Shown here: piece by piece, positions 45,299 through 56,645 of the stretch
How the letters are laid out: each line of letters starts with the position of its first letter
How positions within the stretch are numbered: the first letter of the stretch is position 1
Source: Antilocapra americana
Lineage: Eukaryota > Chordata > Mammalia > Artiodactyla > Antilocapridae
Assembly (NCBI GenBank): GCA_007570785.1
Contig: ML664174.1
Coordinates: 4,522,828 to 4,586,827 of the forward strand
Direction of reading: 5' to 3'
Length of the DNA stretch: 64,000 bases
Notes under the pieces: model-generated
Database searches by the model: none
What the model saw: the letters and a program-made list of their open reading frames with translations, nothing else
Told to the model about the DNA's origin: nothing
Program-made: the position numbers and the translations under genes

Positions 45299-45765
45299 TG
45301 TTTTTTGTTTTGTGTATTAGTTCCTTTGTATCATTTTCTGATTCCACATATAAGCGATATCATCTGATATTTGTTTTTCTCAGTCTGATTTATTTCATTT
45401 AGTATGAAAATCTCCAAGTCCATCCATGTTGTCACAGGTGGCATCATTGCATCCTTTTTAATGGCAGAGTAGTATCCCACTGTATTTATGTACCACATTC
45501 AGTGGAGATTGGTAGGGAGGAAGGATAGACTGGGAGTCTGGGATTGACATGTACGCATGTCATGCTGTATTTAAGATGGATAACCAACAAGGACCTTTTG
45601 TATAGCACAGGGACTACTGCTCAATATTCTGGAATAACCTAAATGGGAAAAGAATTTGGAAAAGAATAGATACATGTATATGAATAACTGAATCACTTTG
45701 CTGTGAACCTGAGACTAGCACATTGTTAATCAACGATGCTCCAATATAAAATGAAAATTTTTAAA
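45299..45765 (+). mobile_element. 5'-inverted (twin-primed) L1 insertion
   Basis: The 5' part (about 45299-45497) is L1 ORF2 end in reverse ('cacatataagcgatatcatc', 'gtccatccatgttgtcacag'). The 3' part (about 45500-45765) is L1 3' UTR in the + direction ('ggataaccaacaaggacctt', 'gaatcactttgctgtgaacc'). AAGACAGCC flanks the whole at 45290-45298 and 45766-45774. Confidence 0.9.
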
Positions 45766-45774
45766 AAGACAGCC

Positions 45775-46690
45775 CCCACCCTCTTCTTCCTTCTCTGCAA
45801 CCTGCTTTCTCTACTACCCGTCTGTTCCTTCCCTTATTCTTTTACTTATCACTTATCACTTAGTATTTATCACTTCTGAACTTGCTATGATCTTTGCTTC
45901 GACTGTCCCTGAACTTCAACGTGTTTTCACACAGACATAGTGACTTCCTAAACAATCACAGACTCTGTCACATTCAGTAACTGACACATTTCCCAGCAAT
46001 AAGTGCAGTGATCTCAGAAACCCACAATTTCACCCAATTCCAGAAGGAAAAATTAGCAGCACTTGAATTACACTGTTTGCCATTATGAGGGCCAATGTCT
46101 GAGTTTGCCTGTCTTTCCCTATCACTTATATTCTACCTGTATTTAAAAAAACCTCTCATGTGGTTGAGCTCCAGCTCCACTGATTGAATAAGGTGGTTTC
46201 CTGGGGCAGATGGACCAACCCAAGGTACCCTGCAGCTATATTGCAGCCCAAATCCCTATCCCCCTGTGAACCCTGTGGTCTAGCTTTTATTATATTCCCC
46301 TTACTGATGAAGAAACAGCCTTGTTGGATCTACTCCAGGCCACACAGTTGAATGGAAGCTGAGTGTCCCACTAAGCCCCGGTGGGCCCCGAAGCATTGCA
46401 GAAGCTCCACCCCCTCCCACATCATTTCAGCTCCATTCCCACGGTCAGTTCCCATCCAGACTTCTCGGACATCTCCCTGTCTCTGTGTCGCCACCTCCTG
46501 CCACTCCTTGGCCCCCTGCAGTCTAACTTCTCTGAGATCATCAAGGCGGCTCTGCTCTGTTTGACAGTACTGATCACTGGCCTTCCGGAAGTTCCTCACT
46601 CTCATGCACTCCAGAACAGAGCATCCTCTTGGCTCTTCTCTTTCTGTCTCTGTCTTGTTCACTAGTAGCTTTTTCTCTGTCATGCATTAA
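45775..46690. other. Intron 2 sequence with no firm feature
   Basis: Pyrimidine-rich, possibly old L2 in parts. A short imperfect CACTTAT repeat sits near 45845-45880. No exon is seen. Confidence 0.4.
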
Positions 46691-47480
46691 TATTGACGTT
46701 CCTCAGGGTCTCACTTTGCCTCCTTTCTGTACCATGATCTGTGTCACCCATCCAGGCTTTGCCCACAACCTCTGCACTGACATGACCTGACTCTCCGGTT
46801 CTGGCCATATGTTTCATTGCCTGCGAGGCATCTCTCCTTGAAGGTCTCACAGATGTTCCTCACAGCTATGATCCCCTTGGGACTGTCTGTTCCTCAGCTG
46901 GTAGCATCATCCTTCGCCTCATCACTGAAGCTGGAGTAACCTGGGATTCTTACAAGCCACCCTTTCTTTGCTCTGCATCCAATTAAATACCACGTCCTTC
47001 TTCCTAACAGCTTTTTCTCACAGACCTCTCAGGATAGACTCCACCTCCTTTGCATTCACCTATCATTGCCTCTATATCAAGCCTTCATCATCACCATCTT
47101 TTTATACTGCAGTAGTATAAATGGCCTTTGTGTCTTTTTACCTTGAATACCTTCATCCCATTTCTTGCCCATAAACTCCTACCTAACCTGTAAAACTCAG
47201 CTGGAAGTTACCTCTTCTGGAAAGTCTTCATACGGACACACACAGACACACACCTACACACCCACATGACCCAGGCTCCCTTGGGTGACCTTTCTTGAAT
47301 ACCAAACCTTAAACTACCGTGTACAAACCTTCATCTTCCCACTCACACTGCTTCAGAGCTACCTGTTCATGTGTCTGTCGTTTCTGTCAGAATGTGAGGA
47401 CCATTACTCCTACATCTGTGGTTCCCGATCTGATGTCTGGAACACAGCAGGCACTAAATAAATGTTTGGATGATAAATGA
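46691..47480 (+). repeat. L2 LINE 3' region
   Basis: 'aaaactcagctggaagttac' and 'cctcttctggaaagtcttca', then 'cagcaggcactaaataaatg' at the tail, are the standard L2 order. Confidence 0.65.
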
Positions 47481-47829
47481 GCAGGTACACCAAGCGCAGA
47501 GCAAATCTTTGGTTTAGAGATCTGGACATAGGTTTTTTTTCCCTCTCTCTTGCTAATGTTTAGTCTCTTATTATAATTAACCAAAGCACTTGACTGGACC
47601 ATGCGATCTAGAGATGAAGAGTGCTTTAAAACACATTAGGGCAGGGGGAAATGTGTCACCTGTTTTCTGGTCTGTATGAGTAGCTGTCTGGATTTTAGGT
47701 TTTCTCCAGTTCGTGAATAAACAGATGAGACCTCCTCCTACCCCCCAGGACACAACTTTTTCAAAGCAAGATTAGCCAATGGGCAGAGAATAATGATGAT
47801 AGGAAATAATCTTCGTATGTAGTGGTTAT
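47481..47829. other. Intron 2 sequence with no recognised feature
   Basis: Unique sequence; nothing named. Confidence 0.5.
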
Positions 47830-48015
47830 ATGTGCCAGGCACTGTTCCAAGCATGTTGTATAGTTAATATCATTTGTTTAATCCCCACAGCATTGATATG
47901 AGTGAGGTACCTTTACTCATTGATATGAGTGAGGTACCCATTTTGCAGATGAGGAAACTGAGGTACAGAGTGATGACATAGCTTCCCAAGGAAACATAAA
48001 CTGTAAGTAGCGCGC
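47830..48015 (-). repeat. MIR SINE with an internal tandem duplication
   Basis: 'gccaggcactgttccaagca' to 'gcagatgaggaaactgaggt' is a reversed MIR. A 21-bp segment beginning CATTGATATGAG is duplicated at 47891-47911 and 47918-47938. Confidence 0.8.
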
Positions 48016-48169
48016 ATAGATATTCACATGTTTAGATAGCATTAAGTACTGATGAGACCAATTCTGCAGGCTGCGTTCTCATGGGCCAATTAGCCTCACT
48101 GCATCTTGAGAGAGAAGAGAGGGAAAGAAGAGGTTAGAATCGCTATTTGGGCACACCAAAATATTAGGT

Positions 48170-48345
48170 GTTGAGAATGGCATTAAGGGTTTTACAAAAA
48201 TTGTCTGATTTGTCTCTGACCAGATAGATGCTCCATTTTACAGATGGAGAAACTGAGACTCAGAAAGGCTAAGCAACTTCTGAAATTGCCTAGTAAGTGG
48301 TAGAGCCGACCTGGAATGCAGGCCTGTCTGATTAACACTGATCCA
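48170..48345 (-). repeat. MIR SINE
   Basis: 'cagatggagaaactgagact' and 'tagagccgacctggaatgca' mark a reversed MIR core. Confidence 0.8.
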
Positions 48346-48429
48346 CAGTCAACCCTCAAGGCAGACAGGGTTAATGCATGGGAACAGAAAGGTGATTGCT
48401 ACCCAGTAAGAGAAAATACAAGTATGAAA

Positions 48430-48745
48430 TGTTGGTTTTGTTGGTCAGGATAAGCTTGAGTGTCCTGCAGTAGCAAAGAATCCCTGAAATCTCACTAGCT
48501 TCATATAACAGTTTTAGTTCTTGTTCACTAGAATGCAGAGCCCAATATCGGACACACTGCCTTCCTTCATCTCGTGGTTACTCCACCAGGAATGGATGGC
48601 CTCCAAGATCACCATGCAGGGGTAGAGAGAGAGAAAGAGATGGAGGGAGGCACACAGACTCTCAACTGCCTCGACTTTGACTTGACACATTTCATTTTCA
48701 ACTACAGTCCTTTGGCCGAAACTGGTCACATGACCCCATCCAATG
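48430..48745 (-). mobile_element. Old LTR-like repeat, family uncertain
   Basis: 'tgcagtagcaaagaatccct', 'tagttcttgttcactagaat' and 'ccgaaactggtcacatgacc' follow the order of a common MaLR/ERVL-like relic. The piece at 63543-63766 looks like the same family. Confidence 0.45.
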
Positions 48746-49628
48746 ATAAGGGAGAAATTAGCGGAGGGCATGGAGATGAGTGAGCACCAGCCTGCCCATG
48801 CTTCTGTAGCATCTACCTCTTATCCCCAATGGCTCTTAAAGGATGTGGAAAGTGTGAGCCTGGAGGTCTCCTGGCATGTCTCTACATTTTTCCAGCACAA
48901 TATTCAGGACTCCTTCTTCCTCTGTGAAGGTGAATCCTGTATAGAAGAGAGACCAGAAAGTTCTCAGGAGAACAAGTTAGCAGATGCCTTTTGAATCCTT
49001 TGGGTTCAAACCCTTCTGGCTCTGGGTCTTGGGAAATGCAACTTGATGTTTTTGCACTTTCAGGAGAGAAAATGCAGTGACCCTCACCTATGAAAGGCAC
49101 TGCTGTGTCTTCATTGCCCCTGAGTCAGGAGAGAGAGGAGGCCTGGAGAAGGGTCAGGGAGGGTCCAGGAGGGGAGTGGGAGTGAGGATGGGGGATTCCA
49201 GCTGCCGTCACTCCACAGCTGAGTCCAGACTCTGCAGCAGAGAGCAGTCCTCTTTTTTACTAAGGCGTAGTACCTCTTTCAAAATAATTTACAGCACACA
49301 ACCAAGCCTGCTGTGCGACATCACAATTTGTCTTTAAAACTCCATTCTTCTTGCCAGAGTAAATGAGCCATTTACAGCCAGGGAGCCAAGATGGACTGTT
49401 GTTATTTTTTCTGCCTTTGTTATTATGAAGGTTCACAGCTCTTCTCAGACAAGCCCTTGGGGATTCCCAGAGGAAGTGCCTTGACATTCAGGTCAATTAG
49501 CGAGGCTTGGTGTGGTTTTCTGGATATAGGTAACAGCCTTGCAGAGACTGCAGGAAACCAGATGTGGGTTCCCCCAATGTGATTGCTGACCCTGAGAAGT
49601 ATTCCTTGTTCTTACATGAACTAACAGG
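48746..49628. other. Intron 2 sequence with no recognised feature
   Basis: Unique sequence; short frames on both strands show no known domain. Confidence 0.5.
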
Positions 49629-49744
49629 TTTCCCTGGTGGCTCAGACAGTAAAGAACCTGCCTGCCAATGCAGGAGACATAAGGGACGTGAGTTTGATCC
49701 TTGGGTCAGGAAGAACCGTGGAGGAGGGCATGGCAACCCATTTA
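49629..49744 (+). repeat. Bov-tA SINE, 3' truncated
   Basis: Head 'tttccctggtggctcagaca' through 'aggagggcatggcaaccca', then an abrupt end in CA/CG-rich simple sequence. Confidence 0.9.
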
Positions 49745-49746
49745 GT

Positions 49747-49812
49747 ACACACGCAGCACACGCATGCACGTGCACACACACGCATGCACATGAGCTCTCA
49801 CATGTGTATACA
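49747..49812. repeat. CACACG/GCATGCAC simple repeat
   Basis: An imperfect alternating purine-pyrimidine tract with CACACGCATGCACGTGCACA-type units following the truncated SINE. Confidence 0.85.
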
Positions 49813-50284
49813 CAGGACACAAAGAAACACGGGGCACTCAGCATCTCTGCCCTCCCAGCTGTTAGCATTGTCGTACCTCCATTAAGGGTGAGAATGTTAA
49901 GGAAAGTTATCATATCTCCTCTGAAATATGTGCCTAGATGGGCTCAGAGAGTGACCTGCAAATGTCTTAGAGGGTGTGCAACTCTTTCCCATGGTCTTCT
50001 GGTCTCAAAATTCCAACCCCAGCTGCTGTTCTTGACAGTAGGTCAGGATCTGACCTGGACGAAGCAGGAGGCAGTCAAGTAAATGAGCTCATCAGCTAGT
50101 CATTTAGGGAGAGAGAGTGAGAGGATTCCTTGGGGTGGAGGAGGAGACTCTGCTAGTGACTAAGGAAAGCGTTGTCCAGAGGCCTGAGGGCAACAACTCT
50201 ATCTTGTTTATCTTTATACCCCACCCCTCCTCATATGCATACTGACCTGGCAGGTACAGAGAAGATGATTGATGAAAACCTCTT
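49813..50284. other. Intron 2 sequence with no recognised feature
   Basis: Unique sequence; nothing named. Confidence 0.5.
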
Positions 50285-50815
50285 GGCATCTGTTGAGAAG
50301 ATCATAGGTTTTTATTCTTCAATCTGTTAATATGGTGATTGTCTGATTGATTTGCCGATACTGAAAAATTCGTGCATCTTGGGGATAAATCCCACTTGGA
50401 TGTATGCTATTTTTAATGTATTTTTGGACTTGGTTTGCTAGTATTTTGCTGAGGATTTTTACATCTGTGTTCTTCAGTGACTGGCCTGTAATTTTTTGAT
50501 GATATCTTTGTTTGGTATCAGGGTGACTCTAACCTCATATTAATAGAATAAGTTCAGAAGTGTTCCTTCCTCTCCAATTTTTTGGAATAGTTTCAGAAGG
50601 ATAGGTGTTAACTCCTTTCTGAATGTTTGGTAAAATTCACCTGTGAAGCCATCTATCTGAACTTTTGTTTGTTGGGAGCTTGTAATCAGTCTCAGCACTT
50701 GTAATTGACATGTTCGTGTTTTCTGTTTCTTCCTGGTTCAGTCTTGGGAGATTTTACCTTTCTAAGAATTTGTCCATTTCTTCCAGGTTGTCCATGACAA
50801 AAAACCTCTCGAATT
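50285..50815 (-). mobile_element. L1 ORF2 internal fragment, antisense
   Basis: 'ggggataaatcccacttgga', 'tatttttggacttggtttgc' and 'tccatttcttccaggttgtc' are reversed reverse-transcriptase-domain sequence of L1 ORF2. Stops and indels break the frame. Confidence 0.9.
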
Positions 50816-52027
50816 GAGTTATGCATAATGGATGTGATTCTTCCCTCAGGGGATTTCCTCCTTTCTGGTTTCCCAGAAAACACATGCCCTTCTACCTCTG
50901 CCTTTTGAGGTCTAGTCTACCTTGGAAAACCACCGGCCCAAATCCTTTTCTTTAAGTAAGACTACTGAGTCAATACCAACCTCTCTCTTTCCATACCAAA
51001 ATCTGGTTTACTTGAATACTTAACTGTCTCCTCCACTGGCCACTGGACTTCCTGGGTCAGGGAGCATATCTGATTGATCTGTAAATCTTCCACAATGTCT
51101 AGAAGAGTAGCTGGAGTAAAATGTTCAATTAATGCCTTAAAACATTAATGAAGCTCACAAAATGCTCTATTTTATGAGTCACAAAACCCAAAGTTCTCTA
51201 AACTTTTTCTTCTACCTAAAATAAGGATAATAATTTTAATACCCACACAGAATTGCTGGGAGGATTAAAATGATATATATAAAACACTTAGCATAGTAAT
51301 GTTAGTTACAAGATAATGGTAGCTTCTAGAGCAAGTCTTCTCAGCATTATTTACCTCCTCCCCTTTACATCCAGGAGTCCAGATCACAGTGGCCAAATTC
51401 CAGGACCCCATGTTTTCTGTAGGTGCTTTCCTCCGAGTATCAATAAGGTGATTTGGGTTCACGCTATGCTCTGTTGAACTCTTTTCCCTGCTCACAGGCA
51501 CTGAATGTGGCCTTTCCATGCTTGAGCTGAGATGGGCTTGTGAGTAGAGATTTAGATCTACCCTGTACAGAAAAGTGTGCCTTCCCAAGGTCTGTCTGGC
51601 CTAATGTCATTAGAAATGGGTATTTTGGCCCAGAGCCCAAGCCAGTAATGGGAACCATGCATACAGGCAGCCACCTCCCACTCTCACTACCACCTCCTCA
51701 CTATACCCATAACTATAGCAGAAGCTAATTAACCTTGTGATAACACTGACAGATGTCAAGGCACCATAGTTTCAGACTCCTTTGGTGTCCTACATGAGTT
51801 TTTAAACCGGTAAAGAAGCAAACATTTTATACCCACGCCTATCATGAAAGGCAGGTGGTTAAGGGTGGTAAGAGCTAAAATAAAGGTATGAAACACTTGG
51901 CAGAGCAGGAGGAATTTTACAGCCTGAGGCCTGGCCCCTTGATTGGGAGAAAGGAAACACATTAAAAGAGGCCACTATATAGCCATAGCCACCTTCTCTG
52001 GGCTTTTCATGGCTATGCTTTTGTACC
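50816..52027. other. Intron 2, 1.2 kb without recognised repeats
   Basis: Unique sequence; nothing named. Confidence 0.5.
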
Positions 52028-52047
52028 GCTTCTTCTAATATATTCTT

Positions 52048-53219
52048 TCTTTTTTTTAAATTTTCTTTACTTTATTGTGTTGGTTTTGCCATACAATGAC
52101 ATGAAATTGACATGGGTTTACATATGCTCCCCCTCCAGAACCCCCCTCCCTCCTCCCTCCCGATTCCCTCCCCCTAGGACATCTCGGTGCACCAGCCCCG
52201 AGCATCAATCCTGGGCTGGCGATTGATTTCACATATGATAATTAACATGTTTCAATGCCATTCTCCCATATCATCCCACCCTTGCCCTCTTCCACAGAGT
52301 CCACAAGTCTGTTCTATACATCTGCGTTCCTTTTGCTGTCTCGCATGCAGGGTTCTCGTTNNNNNNNNNNNNNNNNNNNNNNNNNNNNNNNNNNNNNNNN
52401 NNNNNNNNNNNNNNNNNNNNNNNNNNNNNNNNNNNNNNNNNNNNNNNNNNNNNNNNNNNNNNNNNNNNNNNNNNNNNNNNNNNNNNNNNNNNNNNNNNNN
52501 NNNNNNNNNNNNNNNNNNNNNNNNNNNNNNNNNNNNNNNNNNNNNNNNNNNNNNNNNNNNNNNNNNNNNNNNNNNNNNNNNNNNNNNNNNNNNNNNNNNN
52601 NNNNNNNNNNNNNNNNNNNNNNNNNNNNNNNNNNNNNNNNNNNNNNNNNNNNNNNNNNNNNNNNNNNNNNNNNNNNNNNNNNNNNNNNNNNNNNNNNNNN
52701 NNNNNNNNNNNNNNNNNNNNNNNNNNNNNNNNNNNNNNNNNNNNNNNNNNNNNNNNNNNNATTAGTATACTGTATTGTTGTTTTTCCTTCTGGCTTACTT
52801 CACTCTGAATAATAGGCTCCAGTTCCGTCCACCTGAGTAGAACTGATTCAAATGAATTTTTTTTTAATGCTGAGTAATATTCCATTGTGTATATGTGCCA
52901 CAGCTTTCTTATCCATTCGTCAGTTGATGGGCATCTAGATTGCTTCTATGTCCTGGCTATTGTAAACAATGCAGCGATGAACATTGGGGTACACGTGGCT
53001 CTTTCAATTCTGGTTTCCTCGGTGTGTATGCCCAGCAGTGGGATTGCTGGGTCATATGGCAGTTCTGTTTGCAGTTTTTTAAGGAATCTCCACACTGTTT
53101 TCCATAGTGGCTGTACTAGTTTGCATTCCCACCAACAGTGTAAGAGAGTTCCCTTTTCTCCACATCCTCTCCAGCATTTATTGCTTGTAGATTTTTGGAT
53201 GGCAGCCATTCTGACTGGT
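52048..53219 (-). mobile_element. Young L1, 5' truncated, with 20-bp target duplication
   Basis: Reversed bovine-type L1: a short T/A-rich tail at 52048-52061, 3' UTR, an assembly gap, then the ORF2 C-terminal region (about 53209-52780). The 20-bp site beginning GCTTCTTC is present at 52028-52047 and, without change, at 53220-53239. Intact flanks and good match to other L1 suggest recent insertion. No full protein survives. Confidence 0.95.
52361..52760. other. Assembly gap, 400 N
   Basis: Exactly 400 N inside the young L1. The round number indicates a placeholder length. Confidence 0.99.
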
Positions 53220-53239
53220 GCTTCTTCTAATATATTCTT

Positions 53240-53515
53240 ACCATAGTCTTAATAACCATCAATGTCACCGCACTAACTTAAAAATGTTAAAAGTCACCAC
53301 TTACAGGGACAGTGTGTAGAATGGGAGATGACTTCATTAAAGAAGGGAGTCGTAAAGAAGAAACAGGGCTTTGTCAAAATAAAATGGAAGGAAGGGCATC
53401 TCTGGTCAAGAGAAGGAATTGCAGTGCCTATTGAGGAAACAGTGAATAGCGCAATGTGGCTGGATCAGGGTACAGAGTGAAAGAGCCTCAGAGTTTGACC
53501 GAATTGTAGATAGTC
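53240..53515. other. Intron 2 sequence, possibly old L2
   Basis: 'ctggtcaagagaaggaattg' and nearby words resemble antisense L2 relics; uncertain. Confidence 0.35.
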
Positions 53516-53529
53516 TTGACAACAGCTGG

Positions 53530-53720
53530 GCTTCCCTTATGGCTTAGCGGGTAAAGAATCCTCCTGCAATGCGGGAGAGCTGAGTTTGGTCCCTGGGTTG
53601 GGAAGATCCCCTGGAGAAGGAAAAGGCTGCCCATTCCAGTATTCTGGCCTGAAGAATTCCATGGACTGTATAGTCCATGAGGTTGCAAAGAGTCCCGACT
53701 GAGTGACTTTCACTTTCACT
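53530..53720 (+). repeat. Bov-tA SINE with target duplication
   Basis: Full element from 'gcttcccttatggcttagcg' to the 'cactttcact' tail. TTGACAACAGCTGG (53516-53529) and TTGACAATAGCTGG (53721-53734) differ by one base. Confidence 0.93.
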
Positions 53721-53851
53721 TTGACAATAGCTGGAGGGTTTGAACGATAGAGGCAGCAAAACAATCACAAAATTCACTTTGAGTAAGAGAACAACATAAC
53801 AAAACAGAAAGATCTTTGTTTTAGAGAGGTTAATCTGGTAGCAATATTGAG

Positions 53852-54240
<389 letters not shown>

Positions 54241-54282
54241 CATCTTTCTCCAAGTGGGCATTTCTAGATATGTTTTGGTCTT

Positions 54283-54603
54283 CCCTGGTAGTTCAGCTGG
54301 TAAATAATCCGCCTGCGATGTAGGAGACTCTGGTTCGATTCCTGGGTTAGGAAGATCCCCTGGAGAATGGATAGGCTACCCATTCTGGTATTCTTGGGCT
54401 TCCCTGGTGGTAAAGAATCCACCTGCAATGCAGGAGACCTAGGTTCGATCCCTGGGTTAGGAAGATCCCCTGGAGGAGGGCATGGCAACCCACTCCAGTA
54501 TTCTTGCCTGGAGAATCCCCATGGACAGAGGAGTTTGGTGGGCCACAACACAGTTCATGGGTTCTCAAAGGGTCAGACCTGACTGAGTGACCAAGCACAG
54601 CAC
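54283..54603 (+). repeat. Bov-tA dimer (truncated unit plus full unit)
   Basis: First unit 54283-54397 ends 'tctggtattcttg' and is followed directly by 'ggcttccctggtggtaaaga' of a full second unit, as in the dimer at 27.8 kb. Confidence 0.9.
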
Positions 54604-54808
54604 AAGGGGCAGATGGAGAGAATCCAGAAAGAGGGTCACGGACTGAGGAAATATCACAGAAATGCAAGTGAAGGATGAGAGAGGCCTGGGTTTTGTCTAT
54701 TGAAATAGAAAGGAAATGGATACAAAGGCATTCTATGAGACTCAGTAGACTTGGAGAATGATTGGCACTGCGTGAAAGGAAAATAAGAGGGCAGGGTCAA
54801 AGATAACT

Positions 54809-56645
54809 CAGTTCAGTTCAGTCGCTCAGTCGTGTTAGACTCTTTGCAACTCATGGACTGAAGCACATCAGACCTCCCTGTCCATCACCAACTCCCAGAG
54901 TTTACTTAAACTCATGTCCATTGAGTTGGTGATGCCATCCAACCATCTCATCTTCTGTCATCCCCTTCTCCTCCACCTTCAGTCTTTCTCAGCATCAGGG
55001 TCTTTTCAAATGAGTCAGTTCTTCACATCAGATGGCCACAGTATTGGAGTTTCAGCTTCAACATCAGTCCTTTCAATGAATATTCAAGACTGATTTCCTT
55101 TAGGATGGACTGGTTGGATCTCCTTGCAGTCCAAGGGACTTTTAAGAGTCTTCTCCAACACCACAGTTCAAAAGCATCAATTCTTTGGTACTCAGCTTTC
55201 TTTATAGTCCAACTCTCACATCTGTACATGACTATTGGAAAAACCATAGTAATGTCTCTGCTTTTTAATATGCTATCTAGGCTGGTCATAACTTTTCTTC
55301 CAAGAAGTAAGCGTCTTTTAATTTCATGGCTGCAATCACCATCTGCAGTGATTTTGGAGCCCAGAAAAATAAAGCCAGCCACTGTTTCCACTGTTTCCCC
55401 ATCTATTTGCCATGAAGTGAGGGGACCGAATGCCATGATTTTAGTTTTCTGAATGTTGAGTTTTAAAATAACTTTTTCACTCTCCTCTTTCACTTTCAGC
55501 CAGAAGCTCTTTAGTTCTTCTTTGCCTTCTGCCATAAGGGTGGTGTCATCTGTGTATCTGAGGTTATTGATATTTCTCCCGGCAATCTTGATTCCAGCTT
55601 ATGCTTCATCCAGCCCAGTGTTTCTCATGGTGTACTCTGCATATAAGTTAAATAAGCAGGGTGACAATATACAGCCTTGACGTACTCCTTTCCCTATTTG
55701 GAACCAGTCTGTTGTTCCATGTCCAGTTCTAACTGTTGCTTCCTGACCTGCATACAGATTTCTCAGGATGCAGGTCAGGTGGTCTGGTATTCCCATCTCT
55801 TTCAGAATTTTCCACAGTTTATTGTGATCTACATAGTCAAAGGCTTTGGCATAGTCAATGAAGCAGAAATAGATGATTTTCTGGAACTCTCTTGCTTTTT
55901 CAATGATCCAACAGATGCTGGCAATTTGATCTCTGGTTCCTCTGCCTTTTCTAAATCCAGCTTAAACATCTGGAAGTTCACAGTTCACGAATTGCTGAAG
56001 CCTCGTTTGGAGAATTTTGAGCATTACTTTGCTAGTGTGTGAGATGAGTGCAATTGTGTGGTAGTTTGAGCATTCTTTGGCATTGCCTTTATTTGGTATT
56101 GAAATGAAAACTGACCTTTTTCAGTCCTGTGGTCACTGATGAGTTTTCCAAATTTGCTGACATATTGAATGTAGCACTTTCACAGCATCATCTTTTAGGA
56201 TTTGAAATAGCTCAACTGGAATTCCATCACCTATACTAGTTTTGTTTGTAGTGATGCTTCCTAAGGCCCACTTGACTTCACATTCCAGAATGTCTGGCTC
56301 TAGGTGAGTGATCACACCATCATGATTATCTGGGTGGTGAAGATCTTTTTTGTACAGTTCTTCTGTGTATTCTTGCCACCTCTTCTTAATATCTTCTGCT
56401 TCTCTTAGGGCCATACCATTTCTGTCCTTTATTGAGCCCATCTTTGTATGAAATATTCCCTTGGTATCTCTAATTTTCTTGAAGAAATGTCTAGTCTTTT
56501 CCATTCTATTGTTTTCCTCTTTTTTTTTTTTTTTTTTGCAATGATCACTGCAGAAGGCTTTCTTATCTTTCCTTGCTATTCTTTGGAACTCTGCATTCAA
56601 ATGCATCTATCTTTCCTTTTCTCCCTTGCTTTTCACTTCTCTTCT
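54809..56645 (-). mobile_element. BovB (RTE-type) retrotransposon, antisense, 5' truncated
   Basis: The longest BovB here, about 1.84 kb of an element of roughly 3.2 kb. On the minus strand it starts in the reverse-transcriptase region and ends at the 3' terminus 'cagttcagttcagtcgctca'. Readable pieces include GTTDWFQIGKGVRQGCILSP (near 55710), the catalytic motif region near 55560 and the C-terminal WCWRRLLKVPWTARRSNQS (near 55130). The active-site motif reads YTDD instead of YADD. Stops and frameshifts divide the frame into at least three pieces and a poly-T tract (56521-56537) interrupts it, so it is inactive. Confidence 0.95.

Noticed and set aside
49564..50082. 172-codon frame
   Set aside because: It runs through a Bov-tA and a CA/CG simple repeat; no independent coding content.
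52187..52885. Long open frames on both strands across the N gap
   Set aside because: They exist only because N bases cannot encode stops; the sequence is a broken L1.
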